This document shows, in pieces, positions 15,677 to 23,384 of a DNA stretch of 64,000 bases; position 1 is the stretch's first letter, and the number at the start of each line of letters is the position of its first letter. The stretch is taken from the NCBI RefSeq assembly GCF_014203325.1, contig NZ_JACHIV010000001.1, forward strand, positions 2,977,501 through 3,041,500. Reading direction: 5' to 3'. Both the position numbers and the translations under genes were made by a program. The DNA is from Saccharopolyspora gloriosae (GTDB taxonomy: Bacteria; Actinomycetota; Actinomycetes; Mycobacteriales; Pseudonocardiaceae). Under the pieces are notes generated by a model that worked only from the letters and a program-made list of their open reading frames with translations, was not told where the DNA came from and ran no database searches.

Positions 15677-15701
15677 GTTTCGATACTTCAGGTTGCGAAA
15701 C
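15677..15701. promoter_or_regulatory. candidate TetR operator
   Basis: GTTTCG at 15677-15682 and CGAAAC at 15696-15701 form an inverted repeat with 13-base spacing, immediately upstream of the TetR start at 15660 and between it and the stop of the upstream hydrolase gene at 15741. Confidence 0.4.
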
Positions 15702-15740
15702 CAGGCGTACCGGAACCCGTTCGGAGCATGGGCGACGCCG

Positions 15741-16589
15741 CTACCGCGCTCCGATGCGTTCGGCGGCGGGGGTGGTGAGGAACTCCAGCAGGTCGGTGTG
15801 GAACTCGTCGCGGTGCGCGCCCACCAGGCCGTGCGGCGCGCCCGAGTGCACTTTGAGCGTCGCGTCCGGGACCAGGTGCGCCGAGTGCATCGCGGCGGCA
15901 CCGATCGGCACGATCTGATCGTCGTCGCCGTGCACGATCAACGTCGGCACGTCGATGCGGCGCAGGTCCTCGGTGAAGTCGGTCTCGGAGAACGCCGCCA
16001 CGCAGTCCAACGCGGCCTTGAGCCCGGCCTGCATGCTCATCAGCCAGAACGCGTCGCGCAGCCCGTCGGAGACCGCCGCCCCTGCCCGGTTCGCGCCGTA
16101 GAACGGCGCGGAGAGGTCCCGGTAGAACTGGGAGCGGTCGGTGGCCACCCCGGCGCGAATCTCGTCGAACACCTCGATCGGCTGCCCGTCCGGGTTCGCG
16201 GAGGTGCGCAGCATCAGCGGGGGCACCGCGCTCAGCAGCACCGCCTTGGCGACCCGTCCCGTGCCGTGCCTGCCGAGGTAGCGGGTCACCTCGCCGCCAC
16301 CGGTGGAATGCCCCACCAGGATCGCGTCGCGCAGGTCCAGGGCGTCGAGCAGCGCGGCGAGGTCCTCGGCGTAGGTGTTCATGTCGTTGCCGCCCCAGGT
16401 CTGGGCGGAACGGCCGTGCCCCCGGCGGTCGTGGGCGATGCCGCGGAACCCGTGCGAGGCGACGAGCATCAGCTGCTCGTCCCACACGTCGGCGTGCAAC
16501 GGCCAGCCGTGGCTGAACACCACCGGCGTGCCCGCGCCCCAGTCCTTGTAGAAGATCTCGGTGCCATCGTGGGTGATCAACGTCGGCAT
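15741..16589 (-). CDS. alpha/beta hydrolase (non-heme chloroperoxidase / esterase type)
   Basis: A 282-aa alpha/beta-hydrolase. Oxyanion-hole [10 protein letters not shown] at about 28-37, nucleophile elbow [10 protein letters not shown] with S95, acid in [11 protein letters not shown], and His in SGAPHGLVG near the end form the triad. The [20 protein letters not shown] stretch is typical of cofactor-free haloperoxidases, which in practice are esterases or perhydrolases. ATG at 16589 has GGAAGGA 8 bases upstream. Independent of the TetR operon by an 80-base gap. Confidence 0.88.
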   Translation of the reverse strand: MPTLITHDGTEIFYKDWGAGTPVVFSHGWPLHADVWDEQLMLVASHGFRGIAHDRRGHGRSAQTWGGNDMNTYAEDLAALLDALDLRDAILVGHSTGGGEVTRYLGRHGTGRVAKAVLLSAVPPLMLRTSANPDGQPIEVFDEIRAGVATDRSQFYRDLSAPFYGANRAGAAVSDGLRDAFWLMSMQAGLKAALDCVAAFSETDFTEDLRRIDVPTLIVHGDDDQIVPIGAAAMHSAHLVPDATLKVHSGAPHGLVGAHRDEFHTDLLEFLTTPAAERIGAR

Positions 16590-16815
16590 CGGTGCGTCCT
16601 TCCCGTCGCGGTGTCACCCCCAGGTTCCCGGGCGGGACCGGGCTCGGCCGGAGGCTTTCGCCCCCACCTGCCCCGCGGGTGATTACCGTGCGCGCCGTGG
16701 TGGGAGCACACGGTGTGAGGATCACCGCACGGGCCCGCTCCACCACGGTCCGGCGGGCGCGGGCAGACTCGACCGGTAGGGGCCGAGAAGGCCAGTGCCG
16801 ATCGCAAGGGGAACC

Positions 16816-17994
16816 GTGAACAAGCACATCGCCGTGGTCACCGCGCCGGGCCACGGCCACATCAATCCGACGCTGCCGCTGGTCGAAGAGCTGACGCGGC
16901 GCGGGCACCGGGTCAGCTACGCCACCGGCGAACGCATGCTCGGCACCGTCGAGCAGGCCGGTGCCCGCGGCGTCGAGCTGCCCATGTCGATGCCGACGGT
17001 CACCCCCGGCATGGAGATGACCGTCGAGACGATGGCCGGGATGCTCGAATACCTGCACGGCGAATGCCGCGCCGCGCTGCCGGTGCTGTTGGAGCACTTC
17101 GAGCAGGACCGGCCCGACGTGGTGTGCTTCGACATGCTCACCCCCGCCGGGCGGATGCTCGCCGACAAGCTCGGCGTTCCCCTCGTGTCGCTGATGCCCA
17201 GCTTCGCCTCGAACGAGGACATGTCCCTGCAGCAGCGGATGATGCCCGCGGGCTTCGACCCGCAGGACCCCGTGCTGGTGAAGGCCGCGGCCCTGTTCGA
17301 GGAGATCGCCGAGGACTTCGCGCTGCCCGGCGACCAGTTCCCGATGCGCCCGGTCGCGGGCGCGACCAGCGTCGTGTTCCTGCCGAAGGCCTTCCAGATC
17401 GGCGCGGAGACCTTCGACGACCGGTTCCACTTCATCGGCCCCTGCCTGGGCAGCCGCGCCGAGCAGGACTACACCCCCGCCGACGAGCGGGCGCCGCTGC
17501 TGTTCATCTCCCTGGGCACCGCGTTCAACAACCGCCCCGACCTCTACCGCACGTTCCTCGACGCGTTCGGCGACGGCGCATGGCAGGTGGCGATGGCCAT
17601 CGGCGGCAGCGTCGATGTCGCCGACCTCGGCGAGATCCCCGCGAACTTCGACGTGCGGGCAGGTTTCCCGCAGCCCGGCGTGCTGCGGCGCGCCTCGGCG
17701 TTCGTCACCCACAACGGCATGGGCTCCACCACGGAGGCCCTGGCCTACGGGGTGCCGATGGTCGGGGTGCCGCAGATGCTCGAACAGGCCGTCAACGCCG
17801 ACCACGTCGCAGCGCTCGGTCTCGGCCGCCGCCTGCCCGACGACGAGCTCACCGCGGACGGGGTGCGCGCCGCCGTCGACGCGGTCGCCGCCGACGAGCG
17901 GATCCGCGCGAACCTCGCCGCGATGCGCGCCGAAGTGGACGCCTCCGGAGGCGCGGCCGCTGGGGCCGACGCGATCGAAGGCGCCTGCCGCTGA
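16816..17994 (+). CDS. macrolide-family glycosyltransferase (GT1, MGT type)
   Basis: A 392-aa GT-B glycosyltransferase. N-terminus: KHIAVVTAPGHGHINPTLPL, with the catalytic His of the family. The C-terminal donor domain shows FISLGTAFNNRPDLYRTF, FVTHNGMGSTTEALAYGVPM and GVPQMLEQAVNADHV, the UDP-sugar-binding signature. The MGT subgroup (OleD, OleI, Mgt) inactivates macrolides by glucosylation, so this is a likely intrinsic resistance or detoxification gene; acceptor is inferred. GTG at 16816 after AAGGGG fits the family start; GTG at 16795 is possible. Its TGA is the first base of hairpin repeat copy 2. Confidence 0.88.
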   Translation: MNKHIAVVTAPGHGHINPTLPLVEELTRRGHRVSYATGERMLGTVEQAGARGVELPMSMPTVTPGMEMTVETMAGMLEYLHGECRAALPVLLEHFEQDRPDVVCFDMLTPAGRMLADKLGVPLVSLMPSFASNEDMSLQQRMMPAGFDPQDPVLVKAAALFEEIAEDFALPGDQFPMRPVAGATSVVFLPKAFQIGAETFDDRFHFIGPCLGSRAEQDYTPADERAPLLFISLGTAFNNRPDLYRTFLDAFGDGAWQVAMAIGGSVDVADLGEIPANFDVRAGFPQPGVLRRASAFVTHNGMGSTTEALAYGVPMVGVPQMLEQAVNADHVAALGLGRRLPDDELTADGVRAAVDAVAADERIRANLAAMRAEVDASGGAAAGADAIEGACR

Positions 17995-18227
17995 CTGCTT
18001 GTCTTTGATCTCGGCTTGCGTGGAACCTCAGCGGTTTCCTCGCTGCGGGATCTTTTTTCCAAGTGGCTCCGCCACGAGGAAAAAAGCCGTCCTCGCGAGG
18101 AACCCGCTGAGAACCCGCCGGTGGTCGGCTTGCTCAAGCCGGTCACTGCTCAGCGGCTTCGCCGCTGACAAGACAACGACAGCAAACGCCGCTCATCCGA
18201 GAAGCCAAGATCACGGGCAGGCAGTGA
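17992..18227. repeat. hairpin repeat element, copy 2, with imperfect terminal inverted repeats
   Basis: The 18022-18220 core matches copy 1 at 13755-13955. Outer stem 18027-18043 pairs with 18095-18111 (16 of 17); inner TTTTTTCC/GGAAAAAA and GTGGC/GCCAC continue it; TCAGCGGC-TTC-GCCGCTGA is at 18150-18168. In addition the ends, 17992-18017 and 18202-18227, are inverse to each other at 20 of 26 positions, or 23 of 26 counting G-U pairs. The left end starts on the stop codon of the glycosyltransferase gene; the right end lies before the convergent mtnD stop. Confidence 0.82.
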
Positions 18228-18304
18228 GCACGCGCCACCAGCCCCCGGACACGGCGACGCCCCGCACCGTCGGTCGGTGCAGGGCGTGCGGTGCCGGTCG
18301 CGGA

Positions 18305-18880
18305 TCAGCCGCGGGAGGCGATCAGCTCGTCGAAACCGGGGAAGCGCTCCGCGGTGTCGGTGTTGAGGAACTCGCCGATCCAGCCGTCGTCGTCGTGGAA
18401 GAAGCGGATCGACACGAAGTCGGGGCTGGTGCCCATGTCGAACCAGTGCGTGGTGTTCGCGGGCACGCTCAGCAGGTCGCCCGCCTCGCACAGCACCGCG
18501 TAAACCTTGCCGTCGAGGTGCAGGTAGAACACCCCGGCGCCGCGGGCGAAGAACCGGTCCTCGTCGTCGTCGTGGGTGTGCTCGGACAGGAACTTCTCCC
18601 GCGCGGCCTTCGCCTTCGCCGGCCACTCCGGGTCGTCGGACGGGCTCATCGCGATCGCGTCGACCTTGATGTAGCCCTCGCTGTCGATGACCCGGTCCAC
18701 CTCCGCCCGGTAGGCGTCGAGGACCTGGTCGGAGGTCGGCTCCGCGGGCAGGTCCCGCAGTTCCCAGCGTTCGAAGCGCACCCCGAACTCCTTGAGGACG
18801 TCGCCGATCTCGGCGGGGTCCTCGGTGCGCACCGTGGCGGTGGCGGGATCGGTGTCGTCCCACACGGTCAGCAGCGTCAT
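18305..18880 (-). CDS. mtnD: acireductone dioxygenase
   Basis: A 191-aa cupin metalloenzyme of the methionine salvage pathway that cleaves acireductone to the keto-acid precursor of methionine and formate (Fe form). The metal-binding block SEHTHDDDEDRFFARG supplies two His and a Glu, and ANTTHWFDMG supplies the last His. Length fits. ATG at 18880 lies 13 bases after the mtnB stop. Last gene of the mtnA-C-B-D operon. Confidence 0.95.
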   Translation of the reverse strand: MTLLTVWDDTDPATATVRTEDPAEIGDVLKEFGVRFERWELRDLPAEPTSDQVLDAYRAEVDRVIDSEGYIKVDAIAMSPSDDPEWPAKAKAAREKFLSEHTHDDDEDRFFARGAGVFYLHLDGKVYAVLCEAGDLLSVPANTTHWFDMGTSPDFVSIRFFHDDDGWIGEFLNTDTAERFPGFDELIASRG

Positions 18881-18893
18881 GTGCCTCTCCTGT

Positions 18894-19532
18894 TCAGATG
18901 TGTCCGGCCTGGTTCGCGGCGAGGGTGAACGACACCAGCCACTCCAGGCACTCGGCGCGGTGCCGGGCCTGTTCGAGGTCGTCGCCCCACACGTACACGC
19001 CGTGGCGGGCGACGATCAACGCCGGTGTCGCCGGGTCGAAGCCGTCCTCGAAGCGGTCGCCCAGCCACGTCATGTCCTGCGAGTTGGCCACGACCGGCAC
19101 CGTCACCACGTCGTCGTGGGCGCCGCGGCCGAGGCCCTTGAGCATTTCCAGGTCGCGCAGCACCACCCCGCCGGGCCAGCGCTCGGCGGCCAGCACCGGG
19201 GCCAGCACGTGCACGTGCACCACCGCGCCCGCCCCGGCCACGCGGGCGATGCGGGCGTGCAACCCGGCCTCCGCGGAGGGCCGCTGATCCGGCCGCGGCT
19301 GGTCGGGGACGGCGGCGCCGTCGGCGTCGACGACCACCACGTCCTCGGCCCGCAGCAGGCCCTTGTCGCGTCCGCTGGCGGTCACCGCCAGCCGCAGCGG
19401 GTCCGACCGCAGCGCCACCGACAGGTTGCCGGAGGTGCCGCGCATCCAGCCCAGCCCCGCGAACCGCGCCGACTCCGCGGCCAGCGCCGCCCCGGCCCGC
19501 TCCAGCTCGGCCCCGGTGATCGTCTCGCTCAT
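18894..19532 (-). CDS. mtnB: methylthioribulose-1-phosphate dehydratase
   Basis: A 212-aa class II aldolase-fold zinc enzyme, the second step of methionine salvage. MRGTSGNLSVAL near residue 30 is the phosphate-binding region, VVHVHVLAPVLAAE holds two zinc-ligand His, and ALIVARHGVYVWG holds the third. Its ATG overlaps the mtnC stop by four bases. Confidence 0.94.
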   Translation of the reverse strand: MSETITGAELERAGAALAAESARFAGLGWMRGTSGNLSVALRSDPLRLAVTASGRDKGLLRAEDVVVVDADGAAVPDQPRPDQRPSAEAGLHARIARVAGAGAVVHVHVLAPVLAAERWPGGVVLRDLEMLKGLGRGAHDDVVTVPVVANSQDMTWLGDRFEDGFDPATPALIVARHGVYVWGDDLEQARHRAECLEWLVSFTLAANQAGHI

Positions 19533-20248
19533 GCGGGGACCTCGATGCTGATGTCGTCGAAGGTCTTCACCGTGCGGTGCGCGCCGAAATCGGCGTCGGC
19601 GAACGGTTCACCGGGCCGCGCCAGGCCCACGGTGCGCCAGCCCGCTTCGGCGGCGGCGTCGAGTTCGGCGGGCACGTCGGAGGCGAACAGCACCTCGTCC
19701 GGCGCGGTGGCGAGGACCTCGGTCATCGCCCGGTAGGAGTCCGCTTCCCGCTTCGGGCCCGCGTTGACCGTGTCGAAGTGGTGGGTGAACAGGTGGCGCA
19801 GGTCCCCGTCGGCGGTGTGCGAGAACGAGGCGATCTGCGCGGCCACCGAACCCGAGGAGAACACCGCCAGGCCCGCGCCCTGCTCGCGGAACTGCAGCAG
19901 CGCGCCCACGACGTCGGCGAACAGGTCGGTGCGCAGTTCCCGGTCGGCGTAGCCCTGCTGCCAGATCAAGCCCTGCAAGGTCTTCAGCGGGGTGGCCTTG
20001 CGGTCGGCGTCCATCCACCCGTGCAGGACCGCGACGATCGCGGCCGTGTCCGCTTCGGCGTCCAGCCCGGCTTCCGCGCGCACCGCTTCGACGGCCGCGG
20101 CGACCTGCGGGTCGTCGGGGTGCGCGTCGATCCATGGGCCCAGGCGCGGCCGGGCGTAGTCGTAGAGGACGCGGTGGACCTGGCTGGTCGGGGTCACCGT
20201 CCCCTCGATGTCGATCACGACCCAGCGGGCCGGTGTCGGTGCGGTCAC
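19529..20248 (-). CDS. mtnC: acireductone synthase (enolase-phosphatase E1)
   Basis: A 239-aa HAD-superfamily bifunctional enolase/phosphatase making acireductone. HAD motif I is VVIDIEGTVTPTSQVH, motif II is LAVFSSGSVAAQ, and motif IV is LFASDVPAELDAAAEAG. GTG at 20248 is placed behind GGAGGAGAG with a 3-base gap and overlaps the mtnA stop by four bases. An in-frame open reading frame continues far upstream through mtnA in another frame and is spurious. Confidence 0.94.
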   Translation of the reverse strand: MTAPTPARWVVIDIEGTVTPTSQVHRVLYDYARPRLGPWIDAHPDDPQVAAAVEAVRAEAGLDAEADTAAIVAVLHGWMDADRKATPLKTLQGLIWQQGYADRELRTDLFADVVGALLQFREQGAGLAVFSSGSVAAQIASFSHTADGDLRHLFTHHFDTVNAGPKREADSYRAMTEVLATAPDEVLFASDVPAELDAAAEAGWRTVGLARPGEPFADADFGAHRTVKTFDDISIEVPA

Positions 20249-21309
20249 GAGCTCTCCTCCCACTGCTGGGCCGTGGCGTAGCCGGCCAGGTCGTCCGGGG
20301 CGAACGGGCCGCGGTCGGTGACCACGGTGGTCACGAACCGCGGCGGTGTCACGTCGAACGCCGGGTAGTGCCCGCGCACCCGCTCGCTCGCGGTGCGCCG
20401 CCCCAGCGTGTGCAGCACGTCGTCGCCGTCGCGGTACTCGATGGGCACGTCGGCCGCGGTCGGCGCCTTCGGGTCGGGGCCGTGGCACAGCGCGTGGAAC
20501 GGCACCCCGAACGCGTGCGCTGCCACCGCCAGCTGCAACGTGCCCACCTTGTTGATCACGTGCCCGTCGAGGGTGACCCGGTCGCTGGCGGTGAGAAGGG
20601 CATCGACCTCGCCGCCGCTGAACAGCGAGGCGCCCATGCCGTCGGTGACCAGCGTGGTGGGCACCCCCATCTCGGCGAGGGTCTCCGCGGTCAACCGGGC
20701 GCCCTGCAGGTAGGGGCGGGTCTCGGTGCAGAAGAACGACAGCCGCTTGCCCGCGCGCAACGCGGCCGCGACCGTCTCGGTCAGGTACAGGTCGCCCCAG
20801 CAGTGGGTCAGGACGCGGCCCTCGTCGGGCAGCAGCGCCGCGGCGGCCACGCCCATCGACCTGCTGCGGCCCCGGTAGTCGGCGTCCCCGGCGCGCGCCC
20901 CGGCCAGCGCGGCGGCGGCCAGCTGCTCGGGGGAGTCCTCGCCGCGTTCCCGCGCGGCTTCGACCGCGTCGAGCACCCAGGACACCGCGATCCGCTGGTG
21001 GTCGTTGGTGGGGCGGGTGGCGATGAGCCGTTCGGCGGCCTCGGCCAGCCGCGCGCGCACCTGCCGGGGTTCGTCGGCGGCGGCCTGGCGCGCGGCCAGC
21101 GCCATCCCCCACAGCGCCGCGAAGTACGGGCCGCAGGACTGGGTGACCATGTCCTCGATGGCGCGGGCGACCTCGTCGACCGTGCGCGCGTGCACCCAGG
21201 TCCGCTCGAACGGGAACACCCTGCGGTCCAGCAGGTGCACCCCGTCGTCGCAGAGCCGCACGCTGTCGGCCAGCACCGGCGAACCGGCGGGTTCGGTGAT
21301 CAACACCAT
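20245..21309 (-). CDS. mtnA: S-methyl-5-thioribose-1-phosphate isomerase
   Basis: A 354-aa aldose-ketose isomerase, the entry step of this operon. RSRSMGVAAAALLP, VLTHCWGDLYLTET with the catalytic Cys, FFCTETRPYLQGARLTA, and the Asp/Asn of TASDRVTLDGHVINKVGT are the family motifs. AAAGGA lies 5 bases before ATG 21309. The four genes mtnA, mtnC, mtnB, mtnD overlap or nearly abut. The phosphorylase or nucleosidase/kinase that feeds the pathway and the final transaminase are not in the window. A perfect 12-base palindrome is upstream at 21404. Confidence 0.95.
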   Translation of the reverse strand: MVLITEPAGSPVLADSVRLCDDGVHLLDRRVFPFERTWVHARTVDEVARAIEDMVTQSCGPYFAALWGMALAARQAAADEPRQVRARLAEAAERLIATRPTNDHQRIAVSWVLDAVEAARERGEDSPEQLAAAALAGARAGDADYRGRSRSMGVAAAALLPDEGRVLTHCWGDLYLTETVAAALRAGKRLSFFCTETRPYLQGARLTAETLAEMGVPTTLVTDGMGASLFSGGEVDALLTASDRVTLDGHVINKVGTLQLAVAAHAFGVPFHALCHGPDPKAPTAADVPIEYRDGDDVLHTLGRRTASERVRGHYPAFDVTPPRFVTTVVTDRGPFAPDDLAGYATAQQWEESS

Positions 21310-21403
21310 CAGTGTCCTTTGTGGATTTTCAGGGACGGGCGACGGACCAGGATACTGAGCCGATCCCGCTGCGGCGCAACGCCTTCCAGATTCCGGGACT
21401 CGG

Positions 21404-21415
21404 ACATGCGCATGT
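21404..21415. promoter_or_regulatory. palindrome upstream of the mtn operon
   Basis: ACATGCGCATGT, a perfect 12-base palindrome, 95 bases upstream of the mtnA start and 13 bases past the methyltransferase stop. It could bind a dimeric regulator of methionine salvage. No SAM riboswitch structure is evident in the same leader. Confidence 0.35.
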
Positions 21416-21427
21416 GTTCCCGCGGCG

Positions 21428-22216
21428 TCACCCGGCGGTGCCGATCACCACGGTCGCCGCCACGTCCGGGTCGGTGACGGTCCGCGCGTCCAAGCCCTGC
21501 TCGGCGAGCGCGGCGGCCGTGCTCGGCGCCTGCTCGGTGCTCGTCTCGATCAACACCACGCCCCCGGCCGCCAGCAGGCCCGGCGCGGCCGCCGCGACGC
21601 GGCGGTGCACCGCCAGCCCGTCGGCGCCACCGTCGAGCGCCACCCGCGGCTCGTGGTCGCGGGCCTCCGGCGGCATCATCGCGATCCGCTCCGTCGGCAC
21701 GTACGGGGCGTTGACGGCCAGGACGTCCACCCGGCCGCGCACCGACTCCGGCAACGCCGCATCGAGATCGCCCTCGTACACCCGATCAGGGGGCAGGTTC
21801 CGCCGCGCGCACCGCACCGCCGCCGCGTCGACGTCGGCCGCGTGCACCACCGCGCCCGGAACGTCCGCGGCCACCGCCGCGCCCACCGCGCCGCTGCCGC
21901 AGCACAGATCGACCACGACCGGCGCAGGACCCGCCGCGTGCGCCGCGATCACCGCGCGCCGCGCCAAGAACTCGGTGCGCCGCCGCGGCACGAACACCCC
22001 CGGTTCCACCGCGATGCGCAGACCCCGGAACTCCGCCCAGCCCAGCACCTGCTCCAACGGCAGCCCAGAGGCCCGGCGCGCCACCGACTCCGCCAGTTCC
22101 CCGGCCGTGGCGGCGGCCTCCAGCAGCAGCCGCGCCTCGTCCTCGGCGAACACGCACCCGGCGGCCCGCAACCGGGCCACGACCTGATCGAACGAGGCGA
22201 CCTGCGACAACGGCAC
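21428..22216 (-). CDS. PrmC-related protein (glutamine-N5) methyltransferase-like, unknown substrate
   Basis: A 262-aa SAM-dependent methyltransferase with a small helical N-terminal domain, the PrmC-type EQVLGWAEFRGLRIAVEPGV, the SAM motif I VVVDLCCGSGAVGAAVAAD, and an active-site loop VDVLAVNAPYVPTERIAMM. The loop has N-A-P-Y where release-factor methyltransferases have N-P-P-Y, the mark of the PrmC-related subgroup of unknown target. GTG at 22216 follows AAGGG; earlier in-frame codons are Arg/Gly-rich and unlike the family. Confidence 0.82.
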   Translation of the reverse strand: MPLSQVASFDQVVARLRAAGCVFAEDEARLLLEAAATAGELAESVARRASGLPLEQVLGWAEFRGLRIAVEPGVFVPRRRTEFLARRAVIAAHAAGPAPVVVDLCCGSGAVGAAVAADVPGAVVHAADVDAAAVRCARRNLPPDRVYEGDLDAALPESVRGRVDVLAVNAPYVPTERIAMMPPEARDHEPRVALDGGADGLAVHRRVAAAAPGLLAAGGVVLIETSTEQAPSTAAALAEQGLDARTVTDPDVAATVVIGTAG

Positions 22217-22342
22217 CGAACCCTTCCCGTCTCCACCCGCGGACACCGCACGCGGGCGGGCCCGACCTGGGCGGCGACACCGTACCGGACGCGGCCCGCC
22301 ACACCCGCCGTCGGAGGGCACCCGAAAGGGGCCGGACATGCG

Positions 22343-22389
22343 ACGACGCGGCGGCCGAGCTCGTGATACGAACTCGGCCGCCGCGTCGT
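22343..22389. terminator. long perfect hairpin (terminator-like)
   Basis: 17-base perfect arms at 22343-22359 and 22373-22389, with a loop that itself pairs as TCGT and ACGA. It starts 11 bases past the stop of the Pro-rich gene and 127 bases upstream of the methyltransferase start. No T-tract. Best read as the terminator of the Pro-rich gene. Confidence 0.7.
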
Positions 22390-22399
22390 GGCAGAAGCG

Positions 22400-22960
22400 T
22401 CAGCGGCGCTTCTTCGGCGGATCCTTGCGCAGCAGATCCGGACCGATGATGCGGCGCACCACGCGGCGGGCGAGGCTGCGCCGCCGCACCGGCTGCTGCG
22501 CGGGCCGCGCCTGCGGCGCCGCCGGAGCGGGAGCCGCGTCCGGGATCGGCACCACCGGCTCGGCCGGTGCAGCGGGCTGGGCCACCGGCGTCAAGTCGGC
22601 GGCCGTTCCTTGCGGGGATCTCCGCGCCGCCGGTTCGGGGGTCGCGGCACGCGCGGTGGGCGGGTCCGGGTTGAGCCGCTTGGCGAACTCCGGCCGCTCA
22701 TCCCGGATCGCCGGGATGTAGGGCTGGGTCACCTCGACTCGATCCGGCCGCGGCACCGCCGGCTCCGAACGCGGCAGGAAGTCCTCCGGCCGGGCCGTGG
22801 GGCCTTGCGGGGTAGCGGGCGGTGCCGGTGCCGCATCGAGGGGCAATTCTCCGACGAAGCGAGTGGTCACGGGCCCGGCGTCAGGCCGCGAACGGTCCTG
22901 CTGCTCGGGCGAGACCGCCGGCTGGAACCAGGGGCGAACTAGATCGTCTTGAACAGTCAT
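22400..22960 (-). CDS. hypothetical Pro/Ala-rich protein with basic C-terminus
   Basis: 186 aa, not recognised. N-terminus MTVQDDLVRPWFQPAVSPE, a long Pro/Ala-rich low-complexity middle (about 35-150), and a strongly basic C-terminal tail, RRRSLARRVVRRIIGPDLL followed by a KDPPKKRR end, which might bind nucleic acid or acidic lipid. No signal peptide or membrane helix. ATG at 22960. Ends at a strong hairpin, so probably monocistronic. Codon use is typical of the genome. Confidence 0.7.
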   Translation of the reverse strand: MTVQDDLVRPWFQPAVSPEQQDRSRPDAGPVTTRFVGELPLDAAPAPPATPQGPTARPEDFLPRSEPAVPRPDRVEVTQPYIPAIRDERPEFAKRLNPDPPTARAATPEPAARRSPQGTAADLTPVAQPAAPAEPVVPIPDAAPAPAAPQARPAQQPVRRRSLARRVVRRIIGPDLLRKDPPKKRR

Positions 22961-23384
22961 CCGTATCGACTCTGCGGGGAGCAAACGGCCAGTACCACCA
23001 GTGGGTGACCCACCAGCGGATCAGACCCTACCGGTAACGGACCGGTAAAGCACCACCCGAGTGGGCGCGAAATGTGGGTGAGTCACCGCGCACCGTCACC
23101 GCCAGTGCGCGGCATCGCGCTCAACTGCGACGATCAACCCGACCGCTAGGGCCGAAGGCGGGATGCGTTCCCCGCCACACCCCGCCGCTCGTCGCCGACC
23201 GTGAGCACGAACACGGGCCGCCGGGGGCGGTTCCGGCGCATCCGTGCTCACGGTCAGTGTCGGTGCGCGCCCACATCCCCGGTCCGCAGCCCGCCCGCGC
23301 AACGCACAGCAACCGCTCCCGTCGTCGCGGACCCGCCGGGAGCGAGGTCGCCGAGCGACCACCGGTGTCGAACCGGAGCGGGAC
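22961..23384. other. intergenic region with several hairpins
   Basis: 424 bases without a gene. Near the Pro-rich gene start are a GTGGGT-GA-CCCAC type palindrome and two ACCGGTAA repeats 11 bases apart. The terminator-like hairpin listed at 23197 ends the beta-helix gene. Short open frames here have poor codon statistics. Confidence 0.5.
23197..23255 (-). terminator. hairpin downstream of beta-helix gene
   Basis: 13-base perfect arms, GACCGTGAGCACG at 23197-23209 and CGTGCTCACGGTC at 23243-23255, with a GC-rich 33-base loop. It lies 130 bases past the stop of the beta-helix gene. Terminator role is inferred from position. Confidence 0.5.

Noticed and set aside
15688-17805. 705-codon minus-strand open frame across the alpha/beta hydrolase and glycosyltransferase genes
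   Set aside because: Overlaps two well-supported genes in other frames and has low-complexity product.
18150-18863. Minus-strand open frame through hairpin repeat copy 2 into mtnD
   Set aside because: Alternative frame of mtnD; the repeat itself has no coding signature.
21310-21427. Possible SAM riboswitch before mtnA
   Set aside because: Leader too short and no SAM-II/SAM-IV-like core; only the 12-base palindrome stands out.
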